Assembly: GCA_016793325.1 (NCBI GenBank)
Contig: JAEUKI010000009.1
Span: 62,001-126,000, forward strand
Direction of reading: 5' to 3'
DNA: 64,000 bases
From: Myxococcales bacterium
GTDB lineage: Bacteria > Myxococcota_A > Polyangia > Polyangiales > Ga0077539
The position numbers were made by a program, and so were the translations under genes. Below the pieces are notes generated by a model that saw nothing but the letters and a program-made list of their open reading frames with translations, did not search any database and had not been told where the DNA came from. Below, piece by piece: positions 15,930-24,605 of this stretch. Numbering within the stretch: position 1 is the first letter of the stretch; every line of letters starts with the position of its first letter.

Positions 15930-17441
15930 CATCATCGCGGGCAGGACCTCCCACTCGCCCATCATCCCGAGGTCGCCGTGCTCGGAGATGTGGCAGTGGT
16001 ACATCCAGCGACCGGGGTTCTCGAAGTACGTGAGGACCGTGACCGTCCCGCGTCCGCGCACGAGCACGACGTCCTTGAGCCCCGGCTCGTCGACGACAGG
16101 AAATCCGTCTCGCTCGACCACTTGAAAGAACTGCCCGTGCAAGTGAAACGGATGCTCGGGGCTCACGTTGGCCGACACCGTGATTCGCACCGGTTGTCCC
16201 TGCACGAATCGCTCGTCGGGCTCGTACATCCCGCCGTCCGCGGGCGGCCCGTGGTGGCCGACGCCCGTCCTTCCGTTGATCGTGAACTGCACTCCCGCAT
16301 CGGTGTTGGCGCCCGAGAGAAGCAGCGTTCGCTCTGTCGCCGACGCGGGCTCGATCGAGGGAAGCGTGACGCGCGGCGCTGTGTACTCGATGCGAGAAAC
16401 AACGGCGCCTTCGTAGCGGAGCTGCGCCAGCGAAAAGAGCTGCTCGTCCACCGTTCCGTCCGCGCGAAACACAGGAACGTTGTTGACGAGCTCGAGCACC
16501 GGCGCCCCTCCGTCGTCGTCGCCCGCAGCGTCCGCGCGCACCGCGAGGTCGTACCGCTGCCCCGCGGCGACCTCGAGCTCGTGAAACTCGTACGGCGTGG
16601 GGATCAATCCTCCGTCCGTCCCGATCACGAGCGCCGATCCGCCGCGAACGCGCACGTACATCGTCCGCGCGTTGGCCGCGTTGATGATCCTCCATCGCTC
16701 GAGCGCGCCGCGCTGCGTGCTCCCCGCGACCGCGCGCGACGACCCGTTGACGAGCAGGACGTTGCCCGTGCGCCCTCGGCCGATGTCCGGGCCGCTCGTG
16801 TTGAACGCGCCGATCTGTCCGTCGCTCCCCAGGCGAACGTCGTCGAGCACGAAGAGCCGCTCACGATCGAACCGCGGGGGATTTCGCTCGTGAACCACCA
16901 GCGGCGCGTAGAGCCCTCGCTCGATCTGCTGCGTCGAGTCCGAGTGCGCGTGGTACCAGTACGTCCCCGGATCGGGCACGACGAACTCGTAGCGAAACGT
17001 CGTCCCCGGCAAAAACGGGTGCATCAACCGCGGGGACCCGTCCATCTGATCGGTGATCCGCAGCCCGTGCCAGTGCACGATCGTCGGCGCGAGCAGCGAG
17101 TTCTTGAAGTGCACGATCACGCGATCGCCGACGCGCGCTTGAATCAATGGGCCTGGAACGCGCCCCTCGTACGCCCACACCCTCGTCATCACGCCCGGCC
17201 GTAGCTCGACCTCCGACGAGCGCGCCTCGAGGTCCACCTCGACCACCCGCGGGTCCGGGTTGTGGTCTTCGAGCGGCGTGAATCCCTCGATCGTAGGAAT
17301 CGGCCCCGCAGGGACCTCGCCGTCCGCGACGACGTCCGACCCGTCCCCCGCCGCGCCGTCCCCGCTCGGCTGCGACGGCGAACACGCGCCCGCGAGCGAC
17401 ATTTGAATCACGGCGCACAAAATCAATCTACGCATCGACAT
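15924..17441 (-). CDS. Multicopper oxidase lipoprotein
   Basis: The product is 505 residues from ATG 17441, with GAAGGA five to six bases upstream. The signal peptide has a lipobox-like LAGAC (Cys20). All four copper-ligand blocks are present: HWHG (123-126), HAHS (164-167), HPFHLHG (about 424) and HCHISEH (482-488), the last with a downstream GMM giving a type-1 copper Met. Length and order match CueO/CotA-like three-domain oxidases. A ferroxidase, cuprous oxidase or phenol oxidase role is possible. It is preceded in the same operon by a c-type cytochrome, and the promoter region contains a Fur-box-like sequence, which favours an iron role. Confidence 0.9.
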   Translation of the reverse strand: MSMRRLILCAVIQMSLAGACSPSQPSGDGAAGDGSDVVADGEVPAGPIPTIEGFTPLEDHNPDPRVVEVDLEARSSEVELRPGVMTRVWAYEGRVPGPLIQARVGDRVIVHFKNSLLAPTIVHWHGLRITDQMDGSPRLMHPFLPGTTFRYEFVVPDPGTYWYHAHSDSTQQIERGLYAPLVVHERNPPRFDRERLFVLDDVRLGSDGQIGAFNTSGPDIGRGRTGNVLLVNGSSRAVAGSTQRGALERWRIINAANARTMYVRVRGGSALVIGTDGGLIPTPYEFHELEVAAGQRYDLAVRADAAGDDDGGAPVLELVNNVPVFRADGTVDEQLFSLAQLRYEGAVVSRIEYTAPRVTLPSIEPASATERTLLLSGANTDAGVQFTINGRTGVGHHGPPADGGMYEPDERFVQGQPVRITVSANVSPEHPFHLHGQFFQVVERDGFPVVDEPGLKDVVLVRGRGTVTVLTYFENPGRWMYHCHISEHGDLGMMGEWEVLPAMMR

Positions 17442-17450
17442 CACAGTCCT

Positions 17451-18017
17451 TCAATCCTCTTCGTACGGCCCGAATCGCTCGCGAAGGTACGCGATCAGCG
17501 CCGCGGCTTCCTCATCGGTCATCGGGACGGGCGGCATGTCGTCCTCGCCGGTCGCGAAGAGCCGCCGCAGGTCTCGGTCGCTCTCTCCGCGAACCTCGCG
17601 GCTGATCGCGGGCCCGCGCGGCGAGACGCCCTCGCCATGGGGTCCGTGGCACGTCGCGCACAACCGCGTGTAGAGCGCCGCGCCGTCGAGCATCGGACCA
17701 TCGCTGGCCAAAGCGCCGCTGTCGCTCGCAGCGTCCGTCGGCGGTGCGTCGTGCGTCCGCGCGTCCGCGACGAGCGCGTCCGGCGTGCTCGTCCTCGCGT
17801 CGACCGAGGCATCGCCGCGCGGGTCGGTCGGGTCGCAGAGGCACAGCTCCCACCGCGCGCCCTCGTCGCTGCAACGCTGCGCGCCGATCCGCGCCCCAGG
17901 ACACACGCACGGCTGCGTCGACCCCGGAACACACACGAAATTCGCCGGCGCCGCACAGGCGCAACCCACGCTCGCCCACAGCGCGAGCGCCAGGGTCCTC
18001 CATCGCTTCGCTTGCAT
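17451..18017 (-). CDS. Mono-haem c-type cytochrome lipoprotein
   Basis: The product is 188 residues. The N-terminus is a lipoprotein signal (SVGCAC). A Cys-rich segment follows (PGSTQPCVCPGARIGAQRC), then an Asp/Thr/Ala linker, then a class I cytochrome c domain with CATCH haem attachment (about residues 124-128) and a distal Met in DDMPPVPM. The last helix is AAALIAYLRERFG. It is nine bases upstream of the multicopper oxidase gene, so it may pass electrons to or from that enzyme. The transcript starts in the region shared with the S4 paralogue. Confidence 0.85.
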   Translation of the reverse strand: MQAKRWRTLALALWASVGCACAAPANFVCVPGSTQPCVCPGARIGAQRCSDEGARWELCLCDPTDPRGDASVDARTSTPDALVADARTHDAPPTDAASDSGALASDGPMLDGAALYTRLCATCHGPHGEGVSPRGPAISREVRGESDRDLRRLFATGEDDMPPVPMTDEEAAALIAYLRERFGPYEED

Positions 18018-18040
18018 CGGGTACGAGCCATCACATAAAT

Positions 18041-18067
18041 GATAATCAAAATCAATATTGATATTGA
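18041..18067. promoter_or_regulatory. Fur-box-like AT-rich palindrome
   Basis: The 19-mer at 18041-18059 matches the E. coli Fur consensus at 15 of 19 positions by hand count. It overlaps a 22-bp palindrome at 18046-18067 with one mismatched pair. It lies just upstream of the cytochrome/multicopper oxidase operon. Fur control is inferred. Confidence 0.45.
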
Positions 18068-18101
18068 CCCATCGTCTCGTGCGTCGTATCGACGTTCTAT
18101 G

Positions 18102-18124
18102 AAAACGATTCGCAAGATCGTTTT
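18102..18124. promoter_or_regulatory. Inverted repeat before the S4 paralogue
   Basis: AAAACGAT-N7-ATCGTTTT is a perfect 8-bp-arm dyad lying 38 bp before the S4 start. It contains GCAA but no matching TTGC, so it is not a clean member of the GCAA-N5-TTGC set. An operator role is plausible. Confidence 0.35.
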
Positions 18125-18161
18125 TGTGTCTCCTCGGTAGAAACCAGCACGGAGGTTCGAC

Positions 18162-18770
18162 TTGTCCCGCTACACAGGTCCTCGCGTTCGCGTCGCCCGC
18201 GCGCTCGGCTGCGACCTTCCTGGGCTCACGACCAACACGATCGAGAAGCGCCCCATGCGCCCCGGTCAGCACGGCGCAGCCAAACAAAAACTCTCGGACT
18301 ACGGCCTTCGCCTCCGCGAGAAGCAGAAGCTCCGCTTCAACTACGGCCTCGGCGAAAAGGCGCTGCGAAACCTCGTCGTTCAAGCCCGCACCGGCTCTGA
18401 AAACACCGGCGAAAAGCTCATCGAACTGCTCGAGCGCCGCCTCGACAACGTCGTGTTTCGCGCGGGCTTCGCCGCGACGATCCCCGCCGCGCGACAGCTC
18501 GTGACCCACGGGCACGTGCGGCTCAACGGACGACGCGTGACGTTTCCAGCGCTGCGCGTCGTCGTCGGCGACGTCGTGAGCATCGCCGACAAGAGCCGCG
18601 ACAACCCACACATTCAATCCGCGCTCACCGGCTGCGCCCACCGGCCCGATTGGCTCGTGTTCGACGAGACGACCAAGCGCGCGCGCGTCGCCGGGACGCC
18701 CCCTCCGACGAGCGCGCTGCTGCTGGTCGACCTTCGCCTCGTCGTCGAGTTCTACGCCAATCGACTGTGA
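18162..18770 (+). CDS. rpsD: 30S ribosomal protein uS4, cysteine-free (C-) paralogue
   Basis: The product is 202 residues. TTG at 18162 is the start, with GGAGG six bases upstream. The family pattern is clear: MSRYTGPRVRVAR, RPGQHGA, LSDYGLRLREKQKLR, LLERRLDNVVFRAGFA and the S4 RNA-binding domain ARQLVTHGHVRLNGRRV. The N-terminal zinc-binding Cys cluster of C+ S4 proteins is missing. It lies alone, away from the usual rpsM-rpsK-rpsD-rpoA cluster, and so is probably a zinc-sparing second copy. Established knowledge: C- ribosomal paralogues are commonly induced under zinc limitation. Confidence 0.9.
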   Translation: MSRYTGPRVRVARALGCDLPGLTTNTIEKRPMRPGQHGAAKQKLSDYGLRLREKQKLRFNYGLGEKALRNLVVQARTGSENTGEKLIELLERRLDNVVFRAGFAATIPAARQLVTHGHVRLNGRRVTFPALRVVVGDVVSIADKSRDNPHIQSALTGCAHRPDWLVFDETTKRARVAGTPPPTSALLLVDLRLVVEFYANRL

Positions 18771-18780
18771 GCTGGCCGCC

Positions 18781-19191
18781 ATGGAGCACACACAATCAAC
18801 CATCGTCGCGCGCCCCATCGTGATTCGCCGGGGCTTGGCGCGCTTGCGGACGGACGCCGACGAAGTCTCCCTGCCTCGACCGCACGACCCCGACGACCGC
18901 GTCCTCGTCGCCTCCCTCGGCGACTGGGAGCTACGCGACTTCGCCGACGGAAGCCGCTTCGCCGCGTTCTTCGCGCGGCACGGGCTCGCCCACCGGCAAC
19001 TCTATCTTCGCTCAGCGCCGCTCTCGATCCTCACGCCCTCGGCGCTCACCGGCGGCGCGTTCGAGCTCTGCGCGAGCGATGGACGCGCGCGGTTTCGGGA
19101 CGAGCCCGCGCTGCGCGCGTTCGTCGCGCGTCACTTCGAGGCCGCGCTTCCCGCGACGATCTCGCTCCGAGCCGCAGGTCGGTGGCGATGA
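18781..19191 (+). CDS. Unknown 136-residue protein
   Basis: No family is recognised. The product is soluble, rich in Arg, Ala and Asp, with alternating beta-like and helical stretches (LVASLGDWELRDFADGSRFA, ALRAFVARHFEAALPA). It begins 10 bases after the S4 stop and overlaps the next gene by ATGA at 19188-19191, so three genes form one tight transcription unit. Its role is likely tied to the induction conditions of the S4 paralogue. Confidence 0.55.
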   Translation: MEHTQSTIVARPIVIRRGLARLRTDADEVSLPRPHDPDDRVLVASLGDWELRDFADGSRFAAFFARHGLAHRQLYLRSAPLSILTPSALTGGAFELCASDGRARFRDEPALRAFVARHFEAALPATISLRAAGRWR

Positions 19192-19421
19192 TCCCCGCCC
19201 GCCGCGAAGAGCCCCCTGACGCCGTGGTCCTCTTGCCGATCAGCGGCGCATCGATCGCGAGCTTCGTCGCGTGCACGACCTTCGCTCCGACCCTCGGCCT
19301 GTCGGTCACCCAAATGGTGCTCTTGTCCAGCGCGTCGTTCGCCGTGTACGCCGCGGCGCTCTGGCGCGCCTCGAAGCCGAGCGGCACTACACACACACAA
19401 TCAAACAAGCTGTCAATCTAG
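19188..19421 (+). CDS. Small two-helix membrane protein, unknown
   Basis: The product is 77 residues from ATG 19188. Two hydrophobic helices lie at about 12-34 and 40-60 (SGASIASFVACTTFAPTLGL; MVLLSSASFAVYAAALW). The tail is polar. A GTG two codons earlier is also in frame. It is coupled to the preceding gene by the ATGA overlap. The stop TAG shares the palindrome CTAG with the stop of the convergent gene. No family is recognised. Confidence 0.5.
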   Translation: MIPARREEPPDAVVLLPISGASIASFVACTTFAPTLGLSVTQMVLLSSASFAVYAAALWRASKPSGTTHTQSNKLSI

Positions 19422-20767
19422 AGGCTAGGCGCCGTGTCTGGGTCGGGGTACACCCAGCGGTACGGCGCGAGGGTGTCTCGCTCGCGAGCGAGGTCCACGC
19501 TGGGATCGACGAGCCTCCGCGAGCGACGACGATGCAACGACGCCCACGCGTCGGCGTACACCTGCGCGTCGCGAACGCCCCGCGCCGCAAACTCGTCTCG
19601 CAGGATGTGCGCCGCCGCGAGGATCATGTCGGGCGTCCCCGCGATCACCCGCGCCTGCGTCGGCGAGAGAAACTCCCCCGGCAACACGGTCCACTCGCGC
19701 CCGGTCGCCGGCTCGCGCACACGAAATCGAACGTCGCCCGCCTTCTCCATCACCATCACGCGCCAACCGAAGCGAAACCCCTGCTCGGTCCACCGCGCGT
19801 CGCCGGGGTACGCGTAGACGCGCAGCGGCAGCAGCGCTTGAACCGTGAAATACCCCGCGATCACAGCGGTCGCGAGGCGCGACGGGAGCGCCCCCTCTCC
19901 GCGCGACGGCGCGGGGGCGCGCGATCGCATCCAACGCTCGGGCCAGCGCGGATCGAAGAACACCGTCGTCACGCCGACCATCACCCACGGAAACACGCCG
20001 ATGTTGAAGAGCATCCCCGTGATCGCATGAAAGCTGATCACCGCGAGGTACGCCGGGACCCGCGTCCGTCGGGCGAGCAACAGAAACGGGATCGTCAGGT
20101 CGAACACGGCGCCCGACCAGCTCATCGCGTACGCGGCAAGCGGCGTCGTGAGCCACGGACCGACGAGCGGGAGCTCGGCGCGCGCCGTGAGCCACGTGCG
20201 CAGGGGCTCGGCCCGAACGAGCCAGTCGACCTCGAGCTTCGCGACGCCCGCGAAGAAGTACACGAGCCCGATCTGCGCCTGCGGAATCCACAGCATCCAC
20301 CGCGGAATCTCTGCGCGCGCGAGCCGAGGGCGCCGCCGCGCGTCGAGCGAGAGCCGCGCGCTCACGGGCAGACACGCGAGCATCACCGCGAAGAGCGTCA
20401 CGAAGTAATAGTGGTTGAGGTAGTTGCTTCGATCGAGCAGCTCGATCCACGTGAAGCAGAGCGCGTACACGCACAGCGCGGCCCTCGCCCACGCGCCGAA
20501 CACGACGGCGAGCGACGAGGCCAACATGGCGCCGAAGAGCGCGTAGAGCCCCTGGCTCGACGGCCTCGGAAGCCACTCGAAGCCCCAGTACGCGATGAGG
20601 TGCGTCGGGCGGACGTAGAGCGCATCGACCCACCCGCGCGACAGAAACCGCAGCGAGGACCCGAAGCACACGAGGCCGAAGATCACGCGCAGCGCGGCGA
20701 GCGACGCAGCGCTCACCGGTTCGCGCGCGAGCGCGCGAAGGCGCGCGACGCGGGGCTCAGTCTCCAT
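19418..20767 (-). CDS. HTTM-domain membrane protein (vitamin K-dependent carboxylase-like)
   Basis: The product is 449 residues. At least six hydrophobic segments lie in the first 300 residues. The HTTM/VKGC-type pattern is visible: LRVIFGLVCFGSSLRFLSRGW, WIPQAQIGLVYFFAGVAKL and VISFHAITGMLFNIGVFPWV. The last 130 residues are soluble. Bacterial HTTM proteins are related to vitamin K-dependent gamma-carboxylase, but most have unknown activity. It overlaps the imelysin gene by 11 bases and ends a four-gene operon (imelysin, di-haem oxidoreductase, imelysin, HTTM). From memory, similar clusters exist in iron-regulated loci of other proteobacteria. Confidence 0.8.
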   Translation of the reverse strand: METEPRVARLRALAREPVSAASLAALRVIFGLVCFGSSLRFLSRGWVDALYVRPTHLIAYWGFEWLPRPSSQGLYALFGAMLASSLAVVFGAWARAALCVYALCFTWIELLDRSNYLNHYYFVTLFAVMLACLPVSARLSLDARRRPRLARAEIPRWMLWIPQAQIGLVYFFAGVAKLEVDWLVRAEPLRTWLTARAELPLVGPWLTTPLAAYAMSWSGAVFDLTIPFLLLARRTRVPAYLAVISFHAITGMLFNIGVFPWVMVGVTTVFFDPRWPERWMRSRAPAPSRGEGALPSRLATAVIAGYFTVQALLPLRVYAYPGDARWTEQGFRFGWRVMVMEKAGDVRFRVREPATGREWTVLPGEFLSPTQARVIAGTPDMILAAAHILRDEFAARGVRDAQVYADAWASLHRRRSRRLVDPSVDLARERDTLAPYRWVYPDPDTAPSL

Positions 20768-21866
20768 CGCCGTCCGTAAACGTCACGGTCACGCCGAGCG
20801 CGGCGGAGATGTCGGTTTGCACCGCGCGACGCCACTCGCGAATCGCGTCCGCCGCCGCCTGAACGAGCGCGGCGTGCTGCACGACCGCGACGCGAAGCGT
20901 GGTTGGGATGCGATCGATCGCGGCGAACGCGTCGTCGGCCCTCGCGCGAACGATGGGATCGAAGCCCGAGATCCGCGCGAGGACCAAGTCCCGTAGCCCA
21001 ATTCCCGATCGAGCGCCGAGGCGACCGAGGTAGACCGCGTCGACGCCCTCGAGCCGCGCGCGCGCGTCGGCGATGGAGTTGTCGCTGAATGGAGATTCAG
21101 CGCGGTCGGGCTGCGGCGTTCCACCGCTGCTCGCGCCGAGCGGAACGCTGAAGCGCATGAGCGCGGTCTCGAGCGCGTTGATGAGCTGGTTGACGAGCAG
21201 GTCAACCGCCGCGCGCGTCGTCGCAAACGCGGCGCTCCCGCGACCTGCGCGCTCGAGCTCGCCCGCGTAGTCGCCCGTCGCGCGGCTCCAGGCCGCGGAG
21301 AACTGCGTCGCGCGCTGCGACGAGAGCTCCGCCGCCGAACGGACGAGCGCCCGCCGTCGCGCGGCGTCTGCGCCCATCGTGCACGCCGCGAGCGTCGCCG
21401 CTTCGTCCGCGGCGAAGAGCAGGTACTCGATCGCGGGCATCCCGCGTTGATTGGCGCCCACGATTTCGAGATCCGTCGCGCTGATCGGCGTCGTGGCCGC
21501 GAGCAGCCGCTCGATCGCCGCGCCGCTCGACGGATACCAATCGATGATCGAGCGAAGCCCGAGCGACTCGAAGGGCCCCGCGCTGAACGCCTGCGCGCGC
21601 GCGAGCGGGACGCGAGCGCTCCTCCACGCCGCACGCCCCGCAGCGAGCGTCTCTCGCGTCGGCTCGGTCGCGAACGCCGTGGCCGCCGTCGCGAGCGCGC
21701 GCTGCGTCGCATCGACCTCCGCCGCGAGCGGAACGAGCACGTTGTCCGCGATCGCTCCGAGCATCGCGTTGCGATCGAACGTGTCCTGTTGGAGCGCCGA
21801 GCATCGCGCCGCGAGGGGCGCCGTCGCACCCAACGCGAGCAGGCTTCGTCGAGAGAGAGTCTTCAT
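20757..21866 (-). CDS. Imelysin-like lipoprotein lacking the motif histidine
   Basis: The product is 369 residues. The signal has a twin-Arg-like start (MKTLSRRSLLALG) and Cys22 as a possible lipid site. The imelysin/M75 helical fold is recognisable by length, RAAWRSARVPLARAQAF and the region NQRGMPAIEYLLFAADE. In imelysins this region carries GxHxxE. Here the His is Pro144 while Glu147 is kept, so metal binding there is probably altered. The gene is nine bases after the di-haem oxidoreductase stop. It may be a structural partner rather than a peptidase or metal binder. Confidence 0.75.
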   Translation of the reverse strand: MKTLSRRSLLALGATAPLAARCSALQQDTFDRNAMLGAIADNVLVPLAAEVDATQRALATAATAFATEPTRETLAAGRAAWRSARVPLARAQAFSAGPFESLGLRSIIDWYPSSGAAIERLLAATTPISATDLEIVGANQRGMPAIEYLLFAADEAATLAACTMGADAARRRALVRSAAELSSQRATQFSAAWSRATGDYAGELERAGRGSAAFATTRAAVDLLVNQLINALETALMRFSVPLGASSGGTPQPDRAESPFSDNSIADARARLEGVDAVYLGRLGARSGIGLRDLVLARISGFDPIVRARADDAFAAIDRIPTTLRVAVVQHAALVQAAADAIREWRRAVQTDISAALGVTVTFTDGDGD

Positions 21867-21874
21867 CGCAGGGC

Positions 21875-23269
21875 TCACAGCGAGTTGACGAACGCGAGCA
21901 AGTCTTGTCGCTGACCAGCGGTCATCGAGCGAAATACCTGGGCAGAAGCCTCGGCCTCGCCCCCGTGCCACAGGATCGCCTCGGTGACATTTCGAGCGCG
22001 TCCGTCGTGAAGAAAATTCGTGTGTCGATTGACGCGCTCGACGAGCCCGAGGCCCCACAGCGGCGCCGTTCGCCACTCGCGGCCCGACGCCTCGTAGTCG
22101 GGCCGTCCGTCCGCGAGCCCCTCGCCCATGTCGTGCACGAGGAGGTCTGTGTACGGGTGAATCGTCTGCCTCGCGAGGATCGCGAGCGGCGCTCGGTCCC
22201 CCGTGCGCAGCGTGGGGACGTGGCACGCGACGCAACGGGCCCGCTCGAAGAGCGCTGCGCCGCGGAGCACCGACGGGTCGTCGACGTCGCGGCGCCCTGG
22301 AACGGCCAGCGCGCGCGCGTACAAGACGACAGCGTCGAGCTTGCTGTCGTCGATCTCCGGCGCGCCGCCGCTCGCGCTCGCGCGGCACTGATGTTGATTC
22401 AATGGACAGTTTTCAAGAGCGAACAGCGACGACGTGATCCCGATGTCCCCCAAGAAGGCGCCCGCGGTCTGTTGAACGAGGTCGGGCTGATTGGCCTTCC
22501 AGCCGAAGCGGCCGAGCGTCGGGCGCTGGGCGCGGACGTTCCACACGGTGTTGGCGCGGCCCGAGATGCCGTCGCCGTCGCGATCCATGGGGTCCGCCAT
22601 CGCCGCGATGTCGGGCTCGGGGACCGCTTCGAGCAGCCCGAGCCCCACCATCGACGGCGCGACGCGCGCGGACACCATCGTGCCTTCGGCCATCGGCCCG
22701 AACGCGAGCGACACGAAGCGCACCGACGGGACGCGGAGGCTCACGATCGTTCCGTCCGCGAGGGTCTCGGCGCGCTCGGTGTATGCGATCACCGCGCGCC
22801 CCTCGGACGGCACGCTCGAGATCGCTCGATGATTGAACTGTCCTCCGTAGTTGGGCTCGTCGCGAGGTCCGCCGTGACCGTCGTCGCCAGCGACGGAGAA
22901 GCGCAACAGCAGCCCCTCGAACGGCTCTTCTTCGGACAACGGCGCGCGACCGCGACCGTCTTTGAAGTGACACCCCGAGCACGACGCCACGTTGAAGGTC
23001 GGGCCCAGTCCATCGCGCCCCTCGGCGCTCGCTGGCGCCGTCACCCAGTTTTGATTGAAGAAGCTGTTGCCCACGAAGAACGCGTTCTCGAGCGACGGAT
23101 CGAGCCCCGGCGCGGTCCTCGCGAACGCGTCTCGCGTCGCGTCGAACACCGTGAGCGAACCACCCGATCGATCAGACGAAATCCAGTCTGACCGCGGGTC
23201 ATGTGCACACTGTACGGACACGATGAGGCAGAGCCCCGACGCCCACCGAACGCGACTCGACGCGGTCAT
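21875..23269 (-). CDS. Di-haem oxidoreductase (DHOR, MauG-related)
   Basis: The product is 464 residues. The N-terminal signal ends near VSVQC. Two c-type haem sites are visible: CSGCH (97-101) and CVACH (346-350). The DHOR family pattern is present: FFNQNWVTAP, SGRANTVWNVRAQRPTLGRF with GWKANQPDL, and HPYTDLLVHDMGEGLADGRP with WRTAPLWGLG near the C-terminus. It is a periplasmic haem redox enzyme of the group often encoded beside imelysins. The ATG overlaps the imelysin stop by one base (TGATG). Confidence 0.85.
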   Translation of the reverse strand: MTASSRVRWASGLCLIVSVQCAHDPRSDWISSDRSGGSLTVFDATRDAFARTAPGLDPSLENAFFVGNSFFNQNWVTAPASAEGRDGLGPTFNVASCSGCHFKDGRGRAPLSEEEPFEGLLLRFSVAGDDGHGGPRDEPNYGGQFNHRAISSVPSEGRAVIAYTERAETLADGTIVSLRVPSVRFVSLAFGPMAEGTMVSARVAPSMVGLGLLEAVPEPDIAAMADPMDRDGDGISGRANTVWNVRAQRPTLGRFGWKANQPDLVQQTAGAFLGDIGITSSLFALENCPLNQHQCRASASGGAPEIDDSKLDAVVLYARALAVPGRRDVDDPSVLRGAALFERARCVACHVPTLRTGDRAPLAILARQTIHPYTDLLVHDMGEGLADGRPDYEASGREWRTAPLWGLGLVERVNRHTNFLHDGRARNVTEAILWHGGEAEASAQVFRSMTAGQRQDLLAFVNSL

Positions 23270-24483
23270 CACACGTCCACGGTGATCGACAGGCCGAGCA
23301 GCGCCGCGGCTTCGACGATCGAGCGCCCGTTGCGTCGATGCGCCTCGATCGCGCCGCGAATCGCGGTCCGCCCGGGCGTCGTGTCCGCGCCCAAGATCGC
23401 TTGATCGAACGGCGCGGGAATCGCCCTCGCCTTGTCCACGCCTTCTTGGATCTCTGCCGTGATCCGCGCCGCGAGCGCGGGATCTCTCGCGCGAACGAGG
23501 TCGTCGAGGCCGGGACCGTCCGTCGCTCCGTAGCGGCCGAGCCACACGTTTTGAATGCCGATCGCGTTCTGGACGATGTCCGCGTGCGTGTTGTCGCTGA
23601 AGCACGAGTGCTCGTCCTCTTGATCGCGCTCCTCGTACGCGACGGACATGCGCTCGCCCGAGAGCTCGGTGCCCGCGAGCGCGCCGATCCCGCGGAGCAT
23701 GTTGCGCAGCGCGACGTTGTGATCCCCCGCGATCCACTGCGCGGCGTACGAGCCCGAGCTCGACACGTTCCATTGATCGCGCACGGACGTCAGGTCTTCG
23801 ACGAGCTGATCGGTGATCTCTGTGAGGTACTGCCTGCGTCGCTCGACGTTTCCGCCGGTGCCCGCCGCGCCCGTGACGAAGTCCGTGTGCGGTCGATCGC
23901 CCGGCCCGGCGGCCGATGAATCCTGCCCCCACAGCAAGAACTCGATCGCGTGCCAGCCCGTCGCGATGTTCGTCTCGCCGCCGCGCTCGTTGAGCATCAC
24001 GAGCCCCGCGCGCGTGATCGTCGGCAGCGTCGCCGCGTTCTGAATGATCCCGGTCGAGGGCATCCCCGCGACGTAGTCCACGTAGTTCTCGTCCATCGGC
24101 CACGCGTTGATCTGCCCCTCGACGCCGCTCGACTCGTGGTCGATCGGGCCGCCATAGAAGCGAAACGCCTCGGTTTGCCCGTACGAGACGCGCGCCGTGA
24201 TCCACGCCTGTCGCGCCGACGCGAGCGTCTCTCGCGACGGCGCCGCGAGCATCGCGCGAATGGCGGTCCTCATCGCCTCCGCCGTCGTCACGCTCTCGCC
24301 GTAGTTCGCCGCGACCACCGCGACGTACCCGCGAACCACCGGCGCCGCCTCCTCCGCAGTGGCCGCGCGCGACGCTGACGCCTGCGGTCCACAGCCGCTG
24401 GCGACGGACACGACGAGGGCGCACGCGACGGCCTTGGCGCGCATCCACCGGACAAAAGACAGCTCATTTCGCTTGTTCGACAC
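23269..24483 (-). CDS. Imelysin family (ICMP-type) lipoprotein
   Basis: The product is 404 residues from GTG 24483, which has AAGGAG seven bases upstream. ATG 24444 is an alternative. The lipobox is VASGC (Cys31). The imelysin motif GxHxxE is intact as GWHAIE (176-181; His178, Glu181), followed by FLLWGQD. Other family landmarks are ARQAWITARVSYGQTEAFRF and the second-half repeat VAYEERDQEDEHSCFSDNTH. Known for the family: iron-regulated outer-membrane metal-binding or insulin-cleaving proteins such as IcmP. It leads the minus-strand operon and shares its promoter region with the second imelysin/DHOR operon. Confidence 0.85.
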   Translation of the reverse strand: MSNKRNELSFVRWMRAKAVACALVVSVASGCGPQASASRAATAEEAAPVVRGYVAVVAANYGESVTTAEAMRTAIRAMLAAPSRETLASARQAWITARVSYGQTEAFRFYGGPIDHESSGVEGQINAWPMDENYVDYVAGMPSTGIIQNAATLPTITRAGLVMLNERGGETNIATGWHAIEFLLWGQDSSAAGPGDRPHTDFVTGAAGTGGNVERRRQYLTEITDQLVEDLTSVRDQWNVSSSGSYAAQWIAGDHNVALRNMLRGIGALAGTELSGERMSVAYEERDQEDEHSCFSDNTHADIVQNAIGIQNVWLGRYGATDGPGLDDLVRARDPALAARITAEIQEGVDKARAIPAPFDQAILGADTTPGRTAIRGAIEAHRRNGRSIVEAAALLGLSITVDV

Positions 24484-24513
24484 GACTCGACTCCTTGCCT
24501 GAAACCGAATATC

Positions 24514-24545
24514 GATTTCGATACTCGTTATCATTTGCATTTGCA
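24514..24545. promoter_or_regulatory. Fur-box-like 19-mer plus TGCAAA direct repeat
   Basis: The stretch 24514-24532 matches the E. coli Fur consensus at 14 of 19 positions by hand count. Immediately next, ATTTGCATTTGCA (24533-24545) is the reverse complement of a 13-mer also found at 33265-33277. It lies between the two divergent imelysin operons. The controlling protein is inferred. Confidence 0.45.
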
Positions 24546-24605
24546 AGCACCTCCCTTCGACTTCGTCTCGCGCTCGCGCATGATCCCGAGCGCAGCGGTC
24601 CACCC

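Noticed and set aside
18102..18124. AAAACGAT-N7-ATCGTTTT as a clean member of the zinc-type box set
   Set aside because: Only one half resembles the TTTGCAA arm; it is listed as a separate inverted repeat.
23163..23177. TGACC-GCG-GGTCA as another terminator
   Set aside because: It lies within the di-haem oxidoreductase coding region near its N-terminus, so it is probably coincidental.
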